A stretch of 64,000 bases of DNA. It comes from Lepas anatifera. Taxonomy: Eukaryota > Arthropoda > Thecostraca > Lepadidae. The stretch spans positions 62,001 to 126,000 of the forward strand of contig JAOTON010001253.1 of assembly GCA_034440635.1 (NCBI GenBank), read 5' to 3'. A model generated the notes under the pieces. The model did not search any database and had not been told where the DNA came from. It was given only the letters and a program-made list of their open reading frames with translations. A program made the position numbers and the translations under genes. This document shows, piece by piece, positions 48,315 to 59,764 of the stretch (the first letter of the stretch is position 1; each line of letters starts with the position of its first letter).

Positions 48315-49591
48315 GTAAATATCGTTCTCTTCCCGCGGCATAGTGTTATCATTAGTGTTTTTTCAATACATTCGGCAAATATAAATCAGTTGTCCTTGTG
48401 ACAGCGGAAAGTTTTGTTTGCCAGAGCATAAGCTGATGGCGATGGTGAATCTGAAGAATCGATAGTATTTGCAAATATACAATTTTAGGGGTGATGGCTT
48501 GAGAGGGAGTGATAGACAACATAGTCCCTACCAATGCTCAGCCTAACAGCTGTTACGCTTAGTATCATTATCTGTTTTCCCTCCACGCCGCCGTCTAAAA
48601 GGCGACCCCTGGCGACCCTCAAAACCATAACAGATTGTACCTAAGACATGCATTTCCTTGCTGCCGGGTAGTCTCATGCTTGCAAAGACACCGTGAATGA
48701 GCATGTGCCGTAAAACAGAAAATGTGGCCCGGCTTTTTTATCGTCTCAGGACAGTTCATGTCAGATGTAACCAGCCAGAAAATTTACCGGCACAGATCAA
48801 TGTGTTTATTTCAACCTGATACTATCCACCTTTCAAGGGGCGTCGTGACCATTTTGGGGAGCACGGGATTGGCGGTTGGAGGCGGCCAATGTCCCATTTA
48901 CTCCCTCCCCTGGATCCGCTTATGATTGTGATGAAATGCCCTTTAACTGCACTTATTTATTGGACATTGTAAGACGTTTCCATTTTTACAATTATTATTA
49001 CTTTGCCAATTGTTCGCATGGGCCTACGCAAATGCTCCCAATTTGGTGTCGGTTTGCTGCTTTGCTAACGCCCTCCGAGACAGCTATTAAGTTCTAACTT
49101 TAACTCCCACCCCCCCTTCCCCCGTCATTCCCAATTAGAGACGACTCACCTGGTGAAAAATTCCTGGAGACGCCCCTGGCTGTAAGTGCATAGTTTTTTT
49201 ACGATATTTATAAGAACCTGCGCTAGGGGTTTTCATCTAAATACCGATAGCTTGAAGAGCGGAATAAAGTCGATTTAGCACCAGAAATTATTCTCAAGGA
49301 CAAATGTATATCACTCCGAGAAATTGTCCCGAAAATCCTGAAATGCTGTGCTAGGACCGCAGAAGCTCTGTAGGATTTAAATATGTCAACCGAATAGTTT
49401 TGAACGCCTTTGGCTGCCTGGCAGGCTTGCCTGAGCGCGTCAGTAATGTCCAGTTGTCCTAGATTTCAGGCTGTAACACGCCTCCGATCGGGGCTGCGCC
49501 TGTAAGCATTGTCGCCAGTGGTACCAGCGTGTCTTATTGTTTCTCCAGAGCTTATCAACATGTCAACAGACAAGACCTGCTCTGTTTTCAG
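48315..49591 (+). other. Intron 6 (1.3 kb)
   Basis: It holds a GGCGACC segment near 48600 and a 'CTGGATCCGC' segment near 48900 that recalls hAT-like ends. No ends were resolved and no gene is seen. Confidence 0.8.
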
Positions 49592-49670
49592 ACGGCTTTG
49601 ACATCGTGGTGAGCGACTGTTATGCCCACAACGGAGCCGACAAAAAGATATCCCTCGTCGACCACTACGG
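49592..49670 (+). CDS. ZP-domain protein, exon 7 (ZP-C half)
   Basis: The exon follows a tctgttttcag acceptor and completes a split Tyr codon. It reads YDGFDIVVSDCYAHNGADKK then ISLVDHYG, with donor CGG|gtaagt. DCYAHNG holds the conserved cysteine of the second ZP half. Confidence 0.95.
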
Positions 49671-50829
49671 GTAAGTAGGACAGGAAGTCTTCGTGAGTGT
49701 TCAGGGAGCGCAGTGCGCGCACATTACGAGCTAAGAAAAATATTAAAGTTTTCACCGAAACTAGACTTCTGAGAATTGCATGCATGTAAATGGGCAAGGT
49801 TTTTAATCGGGCTAGCGCTATTTCTTGTTTAATTCCTGAGAATGTCCACTGTTTCGTAACACGTAGACTGCAGCACCGTAAATAACACTATTTCTGGTAT
49901 AAGATCACCTAGGTCATGTTTTTTCTTTACATACAGTAATAATATTGTTACTATATGTGCATAAAGCAATGTTACACCAGGCAGTTTTCTTTGGCGGCCG
50001 CTGGCTGTAGCCCATCTTCCTCGCGTCTGCGGCTGTATTAGTTTGTGCCTGCGCCGTCGCAATCTTGAAGTAAATGACATCTTCAGCTGCCTCGGAGGTC
50101 ACCAGAGCGTGCTTGAGCGCCGACGTTATCGCCGTGTGGTACACGGAGTGAGGAAGGTTGAGGCCAGGCGGTCTGGAGTACGGACCACGGCCGTCATCTG
50201 AACCACAGCTTTCTGAGCTTGCCGCTAGGCGTAGGTCTGGTCAGGTGTTGGGTTCAGCTCCGTGCATACATACATTGTGCTGGATCCAGAACTATGTGAA
50301 TGTTCAGGAAGACATTCCAATATGATAAATATGTTCTAAGTAAACGTTGTCGAATTCGGAAATGCAGCAATCAATAGGCCTGCAAGTAAAAAAAAAACAG
50401 AAAAAACAGCCGGGAACCATTTACGAGCTGATTGAACTCAGCTGCTGATGCGCCCTGGAATCGAAGTCATTATCATCAGGACTGGTGGCCAGGATATCAT
50501 GCTATGAATGACGTTCACCCCACTAACTACCCTCAAACTCCCTTTCTGCATTATTCTTCTTACTCAAGCTGCCTTCGCTAGCTCCGAAGCATGTGCGAAA
50601 TAGTTTTGAAAATTCTGTCAACGCTTTTCAAAGTCTAGAAATCGTCTGGAATAAAAAAATCAGCTAAAAGCATAGAAAATTGCATGAGAATATCGTTTTT
50701 TAAGCCAAAGCGATATCTGATTGAAAGTGCTAAACTTTCGGTGATTAAATACTGAATTATGCATGACCGGTACATCAGGTTTTTCATTGTTCCAAACTCA
50801 TGTGACATTTCTTCCGGTTTCCCCGCCAG
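49671..50829 (+). other. Intron 7 (1.2 kb)
   Basis: Bounded by gtaagt and tttccccgccag. Nothing else is recognised in it. Confidence 0.8.
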
Positions 50830-50992
50830 GTGTCCGGTGGACGAAAAGCTCATCAGTCCGTTCCAGGGCACGTTCTCAGAGGAGGGCGTGTTCGAGACCC
50901 AGGTGTACGCCTACATGAAGACCTTCCGGTTCACCGGCAGTCCTGCCCTCTACATCGAGTGTGACGTTCGGATGTGCCACGGCGCCTGTCCC
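50830..50992 (+). CDS. ZP-domain protein, exon 8 (last ZP cysteines)
   Basis: The exon reads GCPVDEKLISPFQGTF, then SEEGVFETQVYAYMKTFRFT, then GSPALYIECDVRMCHGACP, ending in phase 0 at CCC|gtaaga. CPVDE, the YAYMKTFRF strand and ECDVRMCHGACP together are the diagnostic C-terminal signature of the ZP module, with four cysteines in order. Confidence 0.96.
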
Positions 50993-51996
50993 GTAAGAAT
51001 CGCCAGCCCCTGTCCCAACATTTGGTACAAAAATCATTGTTTCTCTTCGCTTGGATAATGGTATGTGGATGAGGGAGTTTGATGGGAGATATGGTATCGA
51101 CTCAACTCCTGCTAATGTGGTCAGCATGCGACCGGAGCCGCGCCAAACAAATATAGTTGTTATTCATTACGCCCATCTTTTGTCAGAAATAATCAGTTAT
51201 TTGCAAACCCCTTTTTTGTAATTTGAGAAGTCCATTCAGATTTGAGCGCTTTGCACAGACTGCAGCAATGTAAGGCAGTGGAGAGTAGGATGGCTCATTG
51301 GTCTGGCCCTCACTGTGATTTCCGAAAACCCCAGAATGTGGATAGTCTCCGCCTGAATATTCGATAAATGTTCGTGGTGATCTTTTATTCCAAACAATTC
51401 CATATCATTGGTTTTCCTTCCGTATATGTCATTAAGCTACTTTAGGGCCAAAACAAAGTATACCCTGCGTTCTTGCCAGCGGTAATATTAAAAAACTTGC
51501 AAGGGACGAAATCAAACATGTAATTTTATAGCGTCATCATCTTAACTGTCCAACGTTTCATACCAAATCATATTTTCCTTTGCAGTTTTTTATTTGCCCA
51601 ATCTAAGGCTAAGCTGGAAGAAAATTAGTGCGGTCTTACACAAAATAGTTTACATTTCACCCTCTTTAATTTTCAGCTCGGAAGCAGTGTGCATACAGTA
51701 TACTCTATACAGTAATTACTCGCGTACAGCATACATACTCTAACGCATCGGGAGTTTGAAAAGGGCAAACTTCGACGCACTCTAAATTTTTGTGACTTAT
51801 TGCCAGAGTCGACTACCTATATCATTTTTATTTCGACCTTTTAATTATACTTTGAAATTTTTTTAGAAAGGATTATCTATCCCCACTATCGTCCCCAACG
51901 GTGAAAATGTTGGTGACACCGTGTGAAGTGAAGCGCTGGGTGTCGTGCAGCCAGTGCTGAGCTGTTGCTGAATTCTTTCCTGAATGCTCTCCGCAG
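50993..51996 (+). other. Intron 8 (1.0 kb)
   Basis: Bounded by gtaaga and gctctccgcag. No repeat or gene is seen. Confidence 0.8.
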
Positions 51997-52171
51997 ACTC
52001 AGCCCTGTCACTGGCGGCGCGGGAAGCGCTCAGTGCCGCAACTGGAGACCAGCTCGGAGAACTCCACCTCCGGGGAGGAAGACCGCAGAACTCAGAGCGT
52101 GGCGCTCTTCCAGTCGCTGCAGGTTCTCAAGGAGGACGAACAAGAGGACCGCGGCCGCAGCGACGCCACTG
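51997..52171 (+). CDS. ZP-domain protein, exon 9 (furin-type cleavage site)
   Basis: In phase 0 the exon reads TQPCHWRRGKRSVPQL, which completes the ZP module with its last cysteine and a consensus furin-type site (RRGKR). An acidic, Ser/Thr-rich stretch follows (SSENSTSGEEDRRTQSVA, then LFQSLQVLKEDEQEDRG). It ends in phase 1 at CTG|gtacgc. In ZP proteins cleavage here frees the ectodomain so that it can polymerise. A transmembrane segment and short tail should follow in a further exon. I could not find one before position 64000. Confidence 0.93.
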
Positions 52172-52509
52172 GTACGCACAAATGTCTTCGATTACTTGAT
52201 TAGATGGTTTAATCCAACGAAAAGATTCGAAGGATACACATATTAGGCACGTGTACAAGCACCTAACTTGGGGCCTAAGCGCCCTCAATTTTCCATATTT
52301 CCAAATTTATATAGTACCATACTGAAATTAATTTCTTATGAATGGTTTTTCATCCGTATAGATTCTTGTCCCTTTCTGTGAAAGTGCATCTTAAAAGATA
52401 ATACAGGTGAAAATGCGTTTTTTGCCATCGCCTCAGTCCAAAGCAAAGGAAGCAAAAAATGTCGGTACTTGTTTTTATTTTACTTTTCACAACCATTGAT
52501 TTTACAGGC

Positions 52510-52591
<82 letters not shown>

Positions 52592-53172
52592 CAACCACGT
52601 CACGAGGCAAAACGGTGTATGTTTTCAACACACTACCATGTTTTTCGTAACCATCACGGGTGAATTCAATAATAATGTTCAGTCAGCTACTGTGTTTTGT
52701 TCAGATACGGTGTGGGTGTGGTGTCTTCCACGCGGGATATGATAAGAAATACTGCAAATATTATACTTGTATGGTTACATCATTAATCTTGTTTTCTGAA
52801 TTTTTTCCTAAACCCAAACAAAGGCATAAAACAGTACGAAAAATAACTATATATTTGCACATTGGTATCGACAGAATTTGGGAAAATGTAGTAGGACCAT
52901 TTCAATATTTGATAAATCTTTCCTTCCACTTCCAAGGAACATGTACAGGCTTCCTAATATGAAAACTGAGAGCACACCGGCAAAAATAAAAAATTCAAAA
53001 CCAACGACGGAGCTGCGCCCAGGTCACTGCAGTCCAAAACACAGTGCTATAAGGATAACTAACACGACAGTGGGTCCACTGGTCGCTCAACTACATCAGC
53101 AACCGTTCTCAGACGTATGTTTGTCAAACGAAATGATACGGACCCAGGTTCCAAGCTTCCGTGGTTAAAGCC
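52172..53172 (+). other. Intron 9 or 3' region, first part
   Basis: Apart from the (AT)n tract this stretch holds nothing recognised. Since exon 9 ends in phase 1, it is intronic unless the remaining exon was missed. Confidence 0.5.
52512..52587. repeat. (AT)n microsatellite
   Basis: A pure AT tract of about 76 bp, downstream of exon 9. Confidence 0.95.
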
Positions 53173-53244
53173 TAGCAGAGCGTGGTTTCGATCCACGGAC
53201 CTCTGGGTTATGGGCCCAGCACGCTTCCACTGCGCCACTCTGCT
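53173..53244 (-). tRNA. tRNA-Met(CAT), initiator type
   Basis: On the minus strand a complete 72-nt tRNA is seen. The acceptor arm AGCAGAG pairs with CTCTGCT and A is the discriminator base. A D arm containing GGCGCAGTGGAAGCG follows, then the anticodon stem CTGGG..CCCAG around CCATAA (anticodon CAT), then the arm GTGG/CCAC around ATCGAAA. The first A:T pair, the GGG/CCC-rich anticodon stem and ATCGAAA in place of the usual TTC loop are features of eukaryotic initiator tRNA. No intron is present. The downstream side has only TTT within the first bases, so the pol III terminator is weak. All stems pair, so the gene is probably intact. Confidence 0.95.
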
Positions 53245-53454
53245 GCCATGTAGCTTCGGGCAGAATATGCATATACACCACACATTGGCTCCTAATATGA
53301 CGGCACACGTGCTTGCACGGGAAATACAATTTTTATACATATGTTCATACAAAGTATTTTGGGTAATTTTTTATAAGAATGCATTCGCCGGTAAATTTCA
53401 GCGAGTTCCATCTAATTAGAAAACTTATATTAAATTCAAATAAACACCAAATCA

Positions 53455-53772
53455 AACGTTGATAAGTTTTGAAGTGCTGCGGCGAGGAGCATGATGATGA
53501 GTTGTTAAGATGTTCCCTGGCCTCTCCCCTCGAATCCGGAGATGTAAAAAACACTGAAGATTATATATTCGGGCACAGCCCTTCATCAGAATCGTGGAGT
53601 AAATATCAATAATTCTCAGTCCTAGTATAGCCAGACCTCGAATTGTCTGGCTATACTAGGACTGAGAATTATTGATATTTACTCCACGATTCTGATGAAG
53701 GGCTGTACCCGAATATATAATCTGCAGTGTTTTTTACATTTCCGGATTCAAGGGGAGAGGCCAGGGAACATC
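53455..53772. mobile_element. Hairpin element, copy 2, with 14-bp target duplication
   Basis: The arms match those of the copy at 25538-25885, but the element lies in the opposite orientation, with the 45-bp extension (AACGTTGATAAG...) at its left end. TAAACACCAAATCA flanks both sides (53441-53454 and 53773-53786). The loop is shorter than in copy 1. Both arms carry the CTGATGAAGGGCTGT motif. The arms remain near-identical within the copy, so it is fairly young or is kept equal by conversion. Confidence 0.85.
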
Positions 53773-53786
53773 TAAACACCAAATCA

Positions 53787-54369
53787 TGTGGAATAAATTT
53801 CCCAGAACTGAGCTGGGGACGCCGACAACCCCACATTCTAGCATTTGATTCAGGTGATATTCGATGTCGAGGGTTCTGCCTTGTTAAATGCTGTTATAAT
53901 GATTGGTAGGAGCATGATCACAAGGAAGGCACTTTTATCTACAGATGTTCTTTTTCTGCGATTGCTGATGGATAGGCAAACCAAAAGGGTTATTGCTGGT
54001 AACGTAAATAAAGAGCGTGATTGTATGGTTAAATGGGAGGTAATGGAAAGTATGCCTACGGTGGGCCAAGCTCAAATCGAATCAGGTGGCAGATAAGTTT
54101 GTTTTACTGAATTAGGGTGGATTAAAGCGGCAATGGAAGCCAGTGATATTCAGACCTCTGAATTTCACGGAACTGGAGCATGCTGGGTTTTCAGATCGTA
54201 AGTAAAAAAAAACATATCTTATGCAGGTGTTTGAATTTTAGAGGGTGCTAATGACTGCTAATATGTTGTAACCTTTCGAATTCTGACAGACTGATAGTCT
54301 TAAGAGAGGATGAAACAATTGATCACGTGACATTACAGTTCCTACTCATGCGACCCCACTTTCATCACA
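53787..54369. other. Gene-free stretch, nothing recognised
   Basis: An 83-codon open frame at 53845-54096 has no motif, is not hydrophobic enough to be the missing transmembrane exon, and lacks good splice sites. Confidence 0.4.
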
Positions 54370-54690
54370 GTTTATTTAAAAGATGAGTCTATAGATGATC
54401 ACGGCTTCTCATATTAAGAGTGTGTACCTTTTCAATGCTGTGGGTTTATAGTATGAGAAGCATGTGACTGCCCAGATAAGTAGTTTTAGCCTGTTTTTTA
54501 GATGCCACGACCTCTTCAGATTTGAAGAGTATTGTAAAATTCGATTAATTTGGGGAGGCACAGGATCCTCATAGGCTAATCACGCTTTGCTTTTACCCTC
54601 CAATTCTGATGATGGGCTGTTCGGCTCTATGAGTAGGTAAAACGATTAGGCCTACCCTATTTTTATGAGGGTAGGGTACTTCATTTGGGT
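54370..54690 (+). repeat. Dispersed repeat family B, copy 2
   Basis: It matches 4975-5330 in reverse orientation: 'GCTGTGGGTTTATAGTATGAG', 'CTCTTCAGATTTGAAGAG', then 'ATTCTGATGATGGGCTGTT' and 'CTATGAGTAGG'. The two copies are clearly diverged. No target duplication was found. Confidence 0.6.
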
Positions 54691-56610
54691 CGTTTCCTTT
54701 ATGCTGAAAAGCCTGATGATAGCCCTGTTCCACCTGTCAGCACAGTTTTGTCAGCAGCACCTCTAACCTCTCCTCCAGAAAAGTAACATCAGTGCCATAA
54801 TCGCCTCTTGTTTGTGCTAAGCAAAGGAAACTCAAACCTTTACACCATTAAAAATATTAGACTGCCACTTCGTGCACTTACTATTTTTCATCAGCGCAAA
54901 CAGCAGGCCATCAGCCCGTAAAACCTCTAGAAATAGTTCCCAGGGAGAGGCTACAGTCCTGTGACGTAGGCGCAACGCGGCCCGCTGATTGGTGCTGACA
55001 AAACTGTGCTGACAGCTGGAACAGGGCTGATGAGGTTTAAAAACTAGACCAGGACTCATCAGCCTCCTCAAACACTTATCGGTACATGCTACAAAATATT
55101 TATAAGTATCTGGCTTGACTCTAACTCAGGATTTTTACCCGAAAACAGGCAACACAAATCGGGTTTGCCTCCCTCTGTTCTCTATTTTTTCACACTTCTA
55201 GTTTGCTCTCTCCAGTTTTACAATGATTTGTTGCCAAGCGTGAGCAGAGAGTGTCGAGTATTCAAGTCATTACTTAATTATGATGCCTTTTTTGGGGCCT
55301 GCTCATCCTGTTGTACGGTGATTCCACCTTGAACTCCTATTGTGGTATTTTCGAAGACTGGCGTAGCTTCTCTACATACACTTGCACAACTAGCTCTGCG
55401 CATAGTAAAACAGTTTTAGCGACTGCATCTTGAACAGTGAGTAGGACACCTGATCGGAAATTCATGAATAGAGCTTAAGAAATCCCAGGAAATGCAAGTG
55501 TTACATTCCCGAGTTAAAAGCCTCCATCCATCGGGTGTTGGGACTGTCGTACATTGTAATCACTCATTCAGTTCCAGTTAGGCCTCTCTAAGGTTAAGGG
55601 TAAGATAGAATCTATAAGAATCTTATTAGATTCTGGTCTAGCTTATAATCCTCCTTAAGACACACCGAAAACAATCGGTATACTTGCGGTAGGTGCATGA
55701 ACGCAAAAATAGCGATCCGATGTTTATTCCCATACATTGCCAGCCCTTGATTTAATCCAGAACAGCCTAGAAACTGTTTTAATCTTAGTGTTTTGCTGCA
55801 CTGTCCTGCACTGCTTTCTGAGAACTTTGCCGGAAAACACAGATGCATTCCAGGAGCTTGGTCAACAGGAGAAACCTGACAGAAATATTAATTGGTGGGA
55901 TGGAATAGAACGGAGGTGAACTGAGGATTTGTTTTGTCAGGAGAAGGCATGTACGTATATCTTTTTCTGGATTTCTCATATGCAATGATCATTTGAAGGA
56001 AAAAATTTTTTAACTTGGGTGATTTTCTTCATTAGTGAAACAATTTGGAGACCAACATATGACCGTTGTAATCAAGTTTTGTTTGCGGTGGTTTCTCAAA
56101 TCGGAACAATTAATACATATTATTTTTACTGAAAATTGCGTTTTTCGGAACGATTAGCTTTATTGTTTTTTACATCCTGTTTTTTTAGTTGTACCCCTGA
56201 AGGGTTAGCTTATATGTTCACCTCTAATCCCCGACTTTCCTCTCCCTCCCTGCTATATACGACTACCAACCACGGCACGTGCTCATTATACTTCAAGGCT
56301 GTGCTTTAGAAACTTACCTCGTTCATCATTGCCCTTTGAAAACCAGGTAGAAAATCAAAATGCTAAATAAATTAAGAAAGAGTTCATCGTTGAATTGGCA
56401 CGACTTCAGTTGACGCTTCATTTATGTACGATGTGACCCTCCAAAACAGGGTCACGTGACCCTTTATAGGAGGGTCATACAAAATGCCCAGGAAAGGATA
56501 ATTTGAATAAATCGCTTCGAGTACTAGCAACAGAAGAACACAAACGTTTGTAGCTTTTTATTACCGTCAAGCAAAAAAATTCGACTAATTTACGAAACAT
56601 ACAATAATCC
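54691..56610. other. Gene-free stretch, nothing recognised
   Basis: A segment near 54725-54755 ('CCTGTTCCACCTGTCAGCAC') returns inverted at 55000-55030 ('GTGCTGACAGCTGGAACAGG') as a small inverted repeat of about 300 bp. A small hairpin (CCTCC..GGAGG) lies at 56440-56475. No exon is supported. Confidence 0.4.
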
Positions 56611-56622
56611 AAGCAAACTTAA

Positions 56623-57634
56623 CACGCGCCCCGCTGGGGTCCCCGGCATGACGCGCCCCGCTGGGGGGGCGTTTTTCGCCCCCTCCGTATCTCATTTCTC
56701 ACGAAAGCTAAAGAAAAATTACGGGCGGCGTTCGAAAGCTCTTGATAAGGCGAAGAGATTGTATACGGAGAATTTTTATGTCAGGGCAATATTGAGGTCA
56801 GCATAGGACAAAGAAGGTTCCATAGGCTTACAAGAGAGCAGTGTACATTTCTCCCTCTAGATCTGCCCTCAGAGGAGCTAGAGCAAATCTTTATACATCA
56901 CTGGATTCCTCTCATCGCGGCAAATTGAATGATGTATAATATGACCTTGCTAGGTCAAATAGTGAAAATGACCTGACCTCGAGCTAGGTCAGGGTCACAG
57001 AGTGACCTGGTATGGTCATTTTGCATGTCAATCGACTCCCCATGACAATATAAGAACAATGCAAGCACAATGGGAGCCTTATCTCAATTTAGTGAGAAGT
57101 TATTGGCAAAACAATCACTCTATGCTCTCGTGACTTGACATGACCTTTGAGAGGTCAGATGTTAAAAAAAACTCAACTTTATGGTTAAGATCGTGGTAGA
57201 ATAGACGGTTTTGGGTATTTTCCGCTTCATCTATCCAGTATTTACTGAAAACGAACCCATCATATGTTTTCCCATAGACGTATAATGGGGTGACCAAAAA
57301 TTGACCCTACCTTAGGTCAATAATATAAAATTCCGAGATAGCAGATTTGTAGACCCTGATAACCTCATCATATTGTGAAAGGTTCAAACTGACCGGTTCC
57401 CTGATGATCCCTTGGCGCTGCTTCAAACTCGTGAATTTAGGTTTTGAGGTCGGGTCACTTGACCTTGAATAGCTCCTTGACCTGAAATGACCTTAACTAA
57501 AAATTTGGTCAGATGTGTAAAATTAATCAAGGATAAGGTAATTTAAGTTTCGTTGCTCTGCATTTCTTCGGTTTTGCGTTATCTGGGGAAAACCAGGAGG
57601 GGGCGAATTTCGCCCCCCTCCAGCGGGGCGCGTG
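56623..57634. mobile_element. TTAA-flanked AGGTCA-rich element, 1.0 kb
   Basis: The left end CACGCGCCCCGCTGG and the inverted right end CCAGCGGGGCGCGTG are flanked by TTAA at 56619-56622 and 57635-57638. The interior holds about a dozen AGGTCA or TGACCT hexamers in 1 kb, mostly from 56790 to 57515. No coding frame is seen. It shares the CACGCGC edge with the repeats at 744 and 8970. Confidence 0.8.
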
Positions 57635-57638
57635 TTAA

Positions 57639-58080
57639 CTATAGTTATCCTGGCCGGGCAACTGAACCACACACTAAGCAATCGCTGGGCAGACCTTGAC
57701 GGAATCGTAAGTCCCCTGAACAGAATTGTTCTTATCGGGTAAGTGTGCACTTCGAGTGGGGCTGGCCAATGCCGACCGAAAATCACATTAGGATCCCGTT
57801 ACAACAGCCTATCACAATGTCAACTTGCCGGAAATACACGCCACACCCATTGCAGCGAGACAACGTCCAAATACACATCTTCCAGCGGGTCATTGGCGTC
57901 TCTCGGCGGGAATGCGCGGCCGCCGCCGGAGGGTGGCTGGTCTGAGATCGGCTCAGATACCGGTGCCGGCCGTGTACGGCACACTCGTTTGGCAAGGGAC
58001 GGTCACGCAGAGACATAAAAAGTAACACAAAACAAGTTATTCGTCAAAGTATTCACTCAATTTGAAACCATATCACAGCT
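57639..58080. other. Gene-free stretch
   Basis: Overlapping short frames on both strands at 57743-58028 surround a GCGGCCGCCGCCGG motif and have no protein family character. Nothing else is seen. Confidence 0.35.
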
Positions 58081-58084
58081 TCTT

Positions 58085-58185
58085 AAAAGCGTCTGCTCGG
58101 GATCCGTGGTATGAAACCTTCGAACACGGCCTGCCTCTCCACGTATGTACATCTGGCCGTTCCAAATGCAGATACAGTACTGTCG
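58085..58185 (-). pseudogene. Degenerate partner of the ORF remnant at 58291-58638
   Basis: On the minus strand a stretch gives LHLERPDV, then, shifted by frame, FHTTDPEQTLL. This parallels LHLERSDV and STTDPEKAFL in the longer remnant, and the DNA matches through 'TGGAACGGCCAGATGTAC'. It is a partial duplicate in the same orientation, about 420 bp away. Confidence 0.45.
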
Positions 58186-58290
58186 GTTTAAATTTTCGCT
58201 CCTGGATGAAGTTACCCACACCAGTTTAGCATTATGAGGTCATCAATAGTTTTATGGAGAGCACCAAAGCATAAAACCCCCACCCTAACC

Positions 58291-58638
58291 CTACCCCCCT
58301 AACCCTATTAAACACTGTTCTTCCACAGAACTGGCAGTTTCCATTCCCTCACGCAGGATGGCATGGATCGCCTTCCTGTTCTTCAGGACAAAGCCCTCGG
58401 CGTCACCCTTGTCCTTGAATACAACCGGCACTAAGAAATCACTGATGCGTTTGAGACTTCCCGCGCACCACTGATTGAAAACCAGAAGAACTGCGCCCCA
58501 TAGGAACGCCTTCTCAGGATCCGTAGTCGAGACTGCAATCGCAGCCTGCCCTCGAGGTACATCTGACCGTTCCAGGTGCAGGGTCCATATTGGTGCTCCG
58601 GTTCGGCTTTCCCTTGGACAAGATTTTTGTTTGTGTTA
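58291..58638 (-). pseudogene. Unrecognised ORF remnant
   Basis: An open minus-strand frame, without a start codon, reads GAPIWTLHLERSDVPRGQAA, then IAVSTTDPEKAFLWGAVLLV, FNQWCAGSLKRISDFLVPVV and FKDKGDAEGFVLKNRKAIHA, and stops at 58291-58293. It looks like true protein (a hydrophobic stretch, then charged helix) and not like random sequence. I cannot name the family. It may be an exon of another gene on the minus strand or a piece of a mobile element. Confidence 0.45.
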
Positions 58639-58639
58639 C

Positions 58640-59566
58640 AAAATTTTTGTTATGTCTTATAACTCAATGCAACAAGGCACATTGAGTTGCAAAACGCAAA
58701 AGTCTGACGATACCTGGTCCAATGTATCGAAAATCTCGTTCAATATTTAATAGCTTTAAACAAGCGATTCCTCTAATCGTGGCGAATCAAATGATGTAAA
58801 ATATGGTACCTTGTTTCAAATTGTGAAAATCTCCCGACATTGACCTACGTCAGGATCACAGGGTGGCCTAGTATGGTCATGACCATTGGTCATGTGCATA
58901 TTCTACCGAAACCGTAGCGGCATGACCTACTTCATGACCTCATTAACCCGATTCAAAGTTCACATCGCCATACAAATCATTTCAGACGTTTGGCGTGTAC
59001 CCAGCAAGGTTTCACACTGAAGTTAAGAAATAAAATAAAAGTTCTTGAAACAAAATACAGTTCGAAAAAAATCATCAATCTGGGTCATAACTCCACCATA
59101 GGTGAACAATTATGATTTCTCGGAAAAGTTCCATACGGATATTTTCTCATATTAAACTTCCCATGCATTGCCCAATTCGTCCGGGCGATAATTTTAATCA
59201 CGAGCGAGGCGGACACACCAGTGCAAAGAAATATAACACAACTTAGAAATATGATATACCACTGCGCAAGGAATAGTAGATCACGAAAGGCTGCACATTA
59301 CTCAAGTTCCATGCTCTAGTCTATCTGAGATATCGGTTTCTTCCCGACACTGGTACTTCCAAAACGCTCAAAGTTCGCGTATCGAAGGCACTCACTCAAA
59401 TCACACGCTCAATTAACTTGGTAACCCTGTGCCCCATACCACAACCCAACACACAAATTGACATCAACGATATGCTCACCTCGATCACAGCTAGTGGCAG
59501 AGACAGTGTTCGCGAGCACCCTCCGGAACGTGGCCTGAACTTCGCCTGAGCGGACACTTGGCGGAC
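58640..59566. other. Gene-free stretch with TGACCT-bearing segment
   Basis: From 58840 to 58945 there are several TGACC/GGTCA half-sites in sequence like the AGGTCA-rich elements (for example 'AGGATCACAGGGTGGCCTAGTATGGTCAT', which parallels 56990-57020). It is probably a degraded copy. The rest holds nothing I recognise. Confidence 0.4.
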
Positions 59567-59579
59567 AATCCACTATTCT

Positions 59580-59764
59580 ATTAATAATAATTGTTGGGGT
59601 TTAACGACGCACCAACTGCCGGGGTCATACGGTGTCGCCAACTCTCACCCTGTTGGAAGGGATTTTGGGGATCAGATCGACTTATTCAGAGGCTCCGCCG
59701 GGACTTGAACCCGGGACCGGTGGCTTAGAAGACAAGGATGCTATCCACTAAGCCACCTCATCCC
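59580..59764 (-). repeat. tRNA-derived SINE, family 1, second complete copy
   Basis: The reverse complement matches 35077-35264 almost base for base: GGATGAGGTGGCTTAGTGGA, GGGTTCAAGTCCCGGCGGAG, GAGTTGGCGACACCGTATGA and a tail of AATAATTATTATTAAT type. It is flanked by AATCCACTATTCT (59567-59579) and AATCCACCATTCT (59765-59777), a target duplication with one mismatch. Confidence 0.9.

Noticed and set aside
53845..54096. Candidate transmembrane/cytoplasmic exon of the ZP gene
   Set aside because: It lacks a continuous hydrophobic stretch of about 20 residues, its splice sites are weak and its phase does not clearly fit the end of exon 9.
58275..58312. CCCTAACCCTA-type stretch resembling telomeric repeats
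   Set aside because: Only three or four imperfect units, not in tandem register; too short to call an interstitial telomere.
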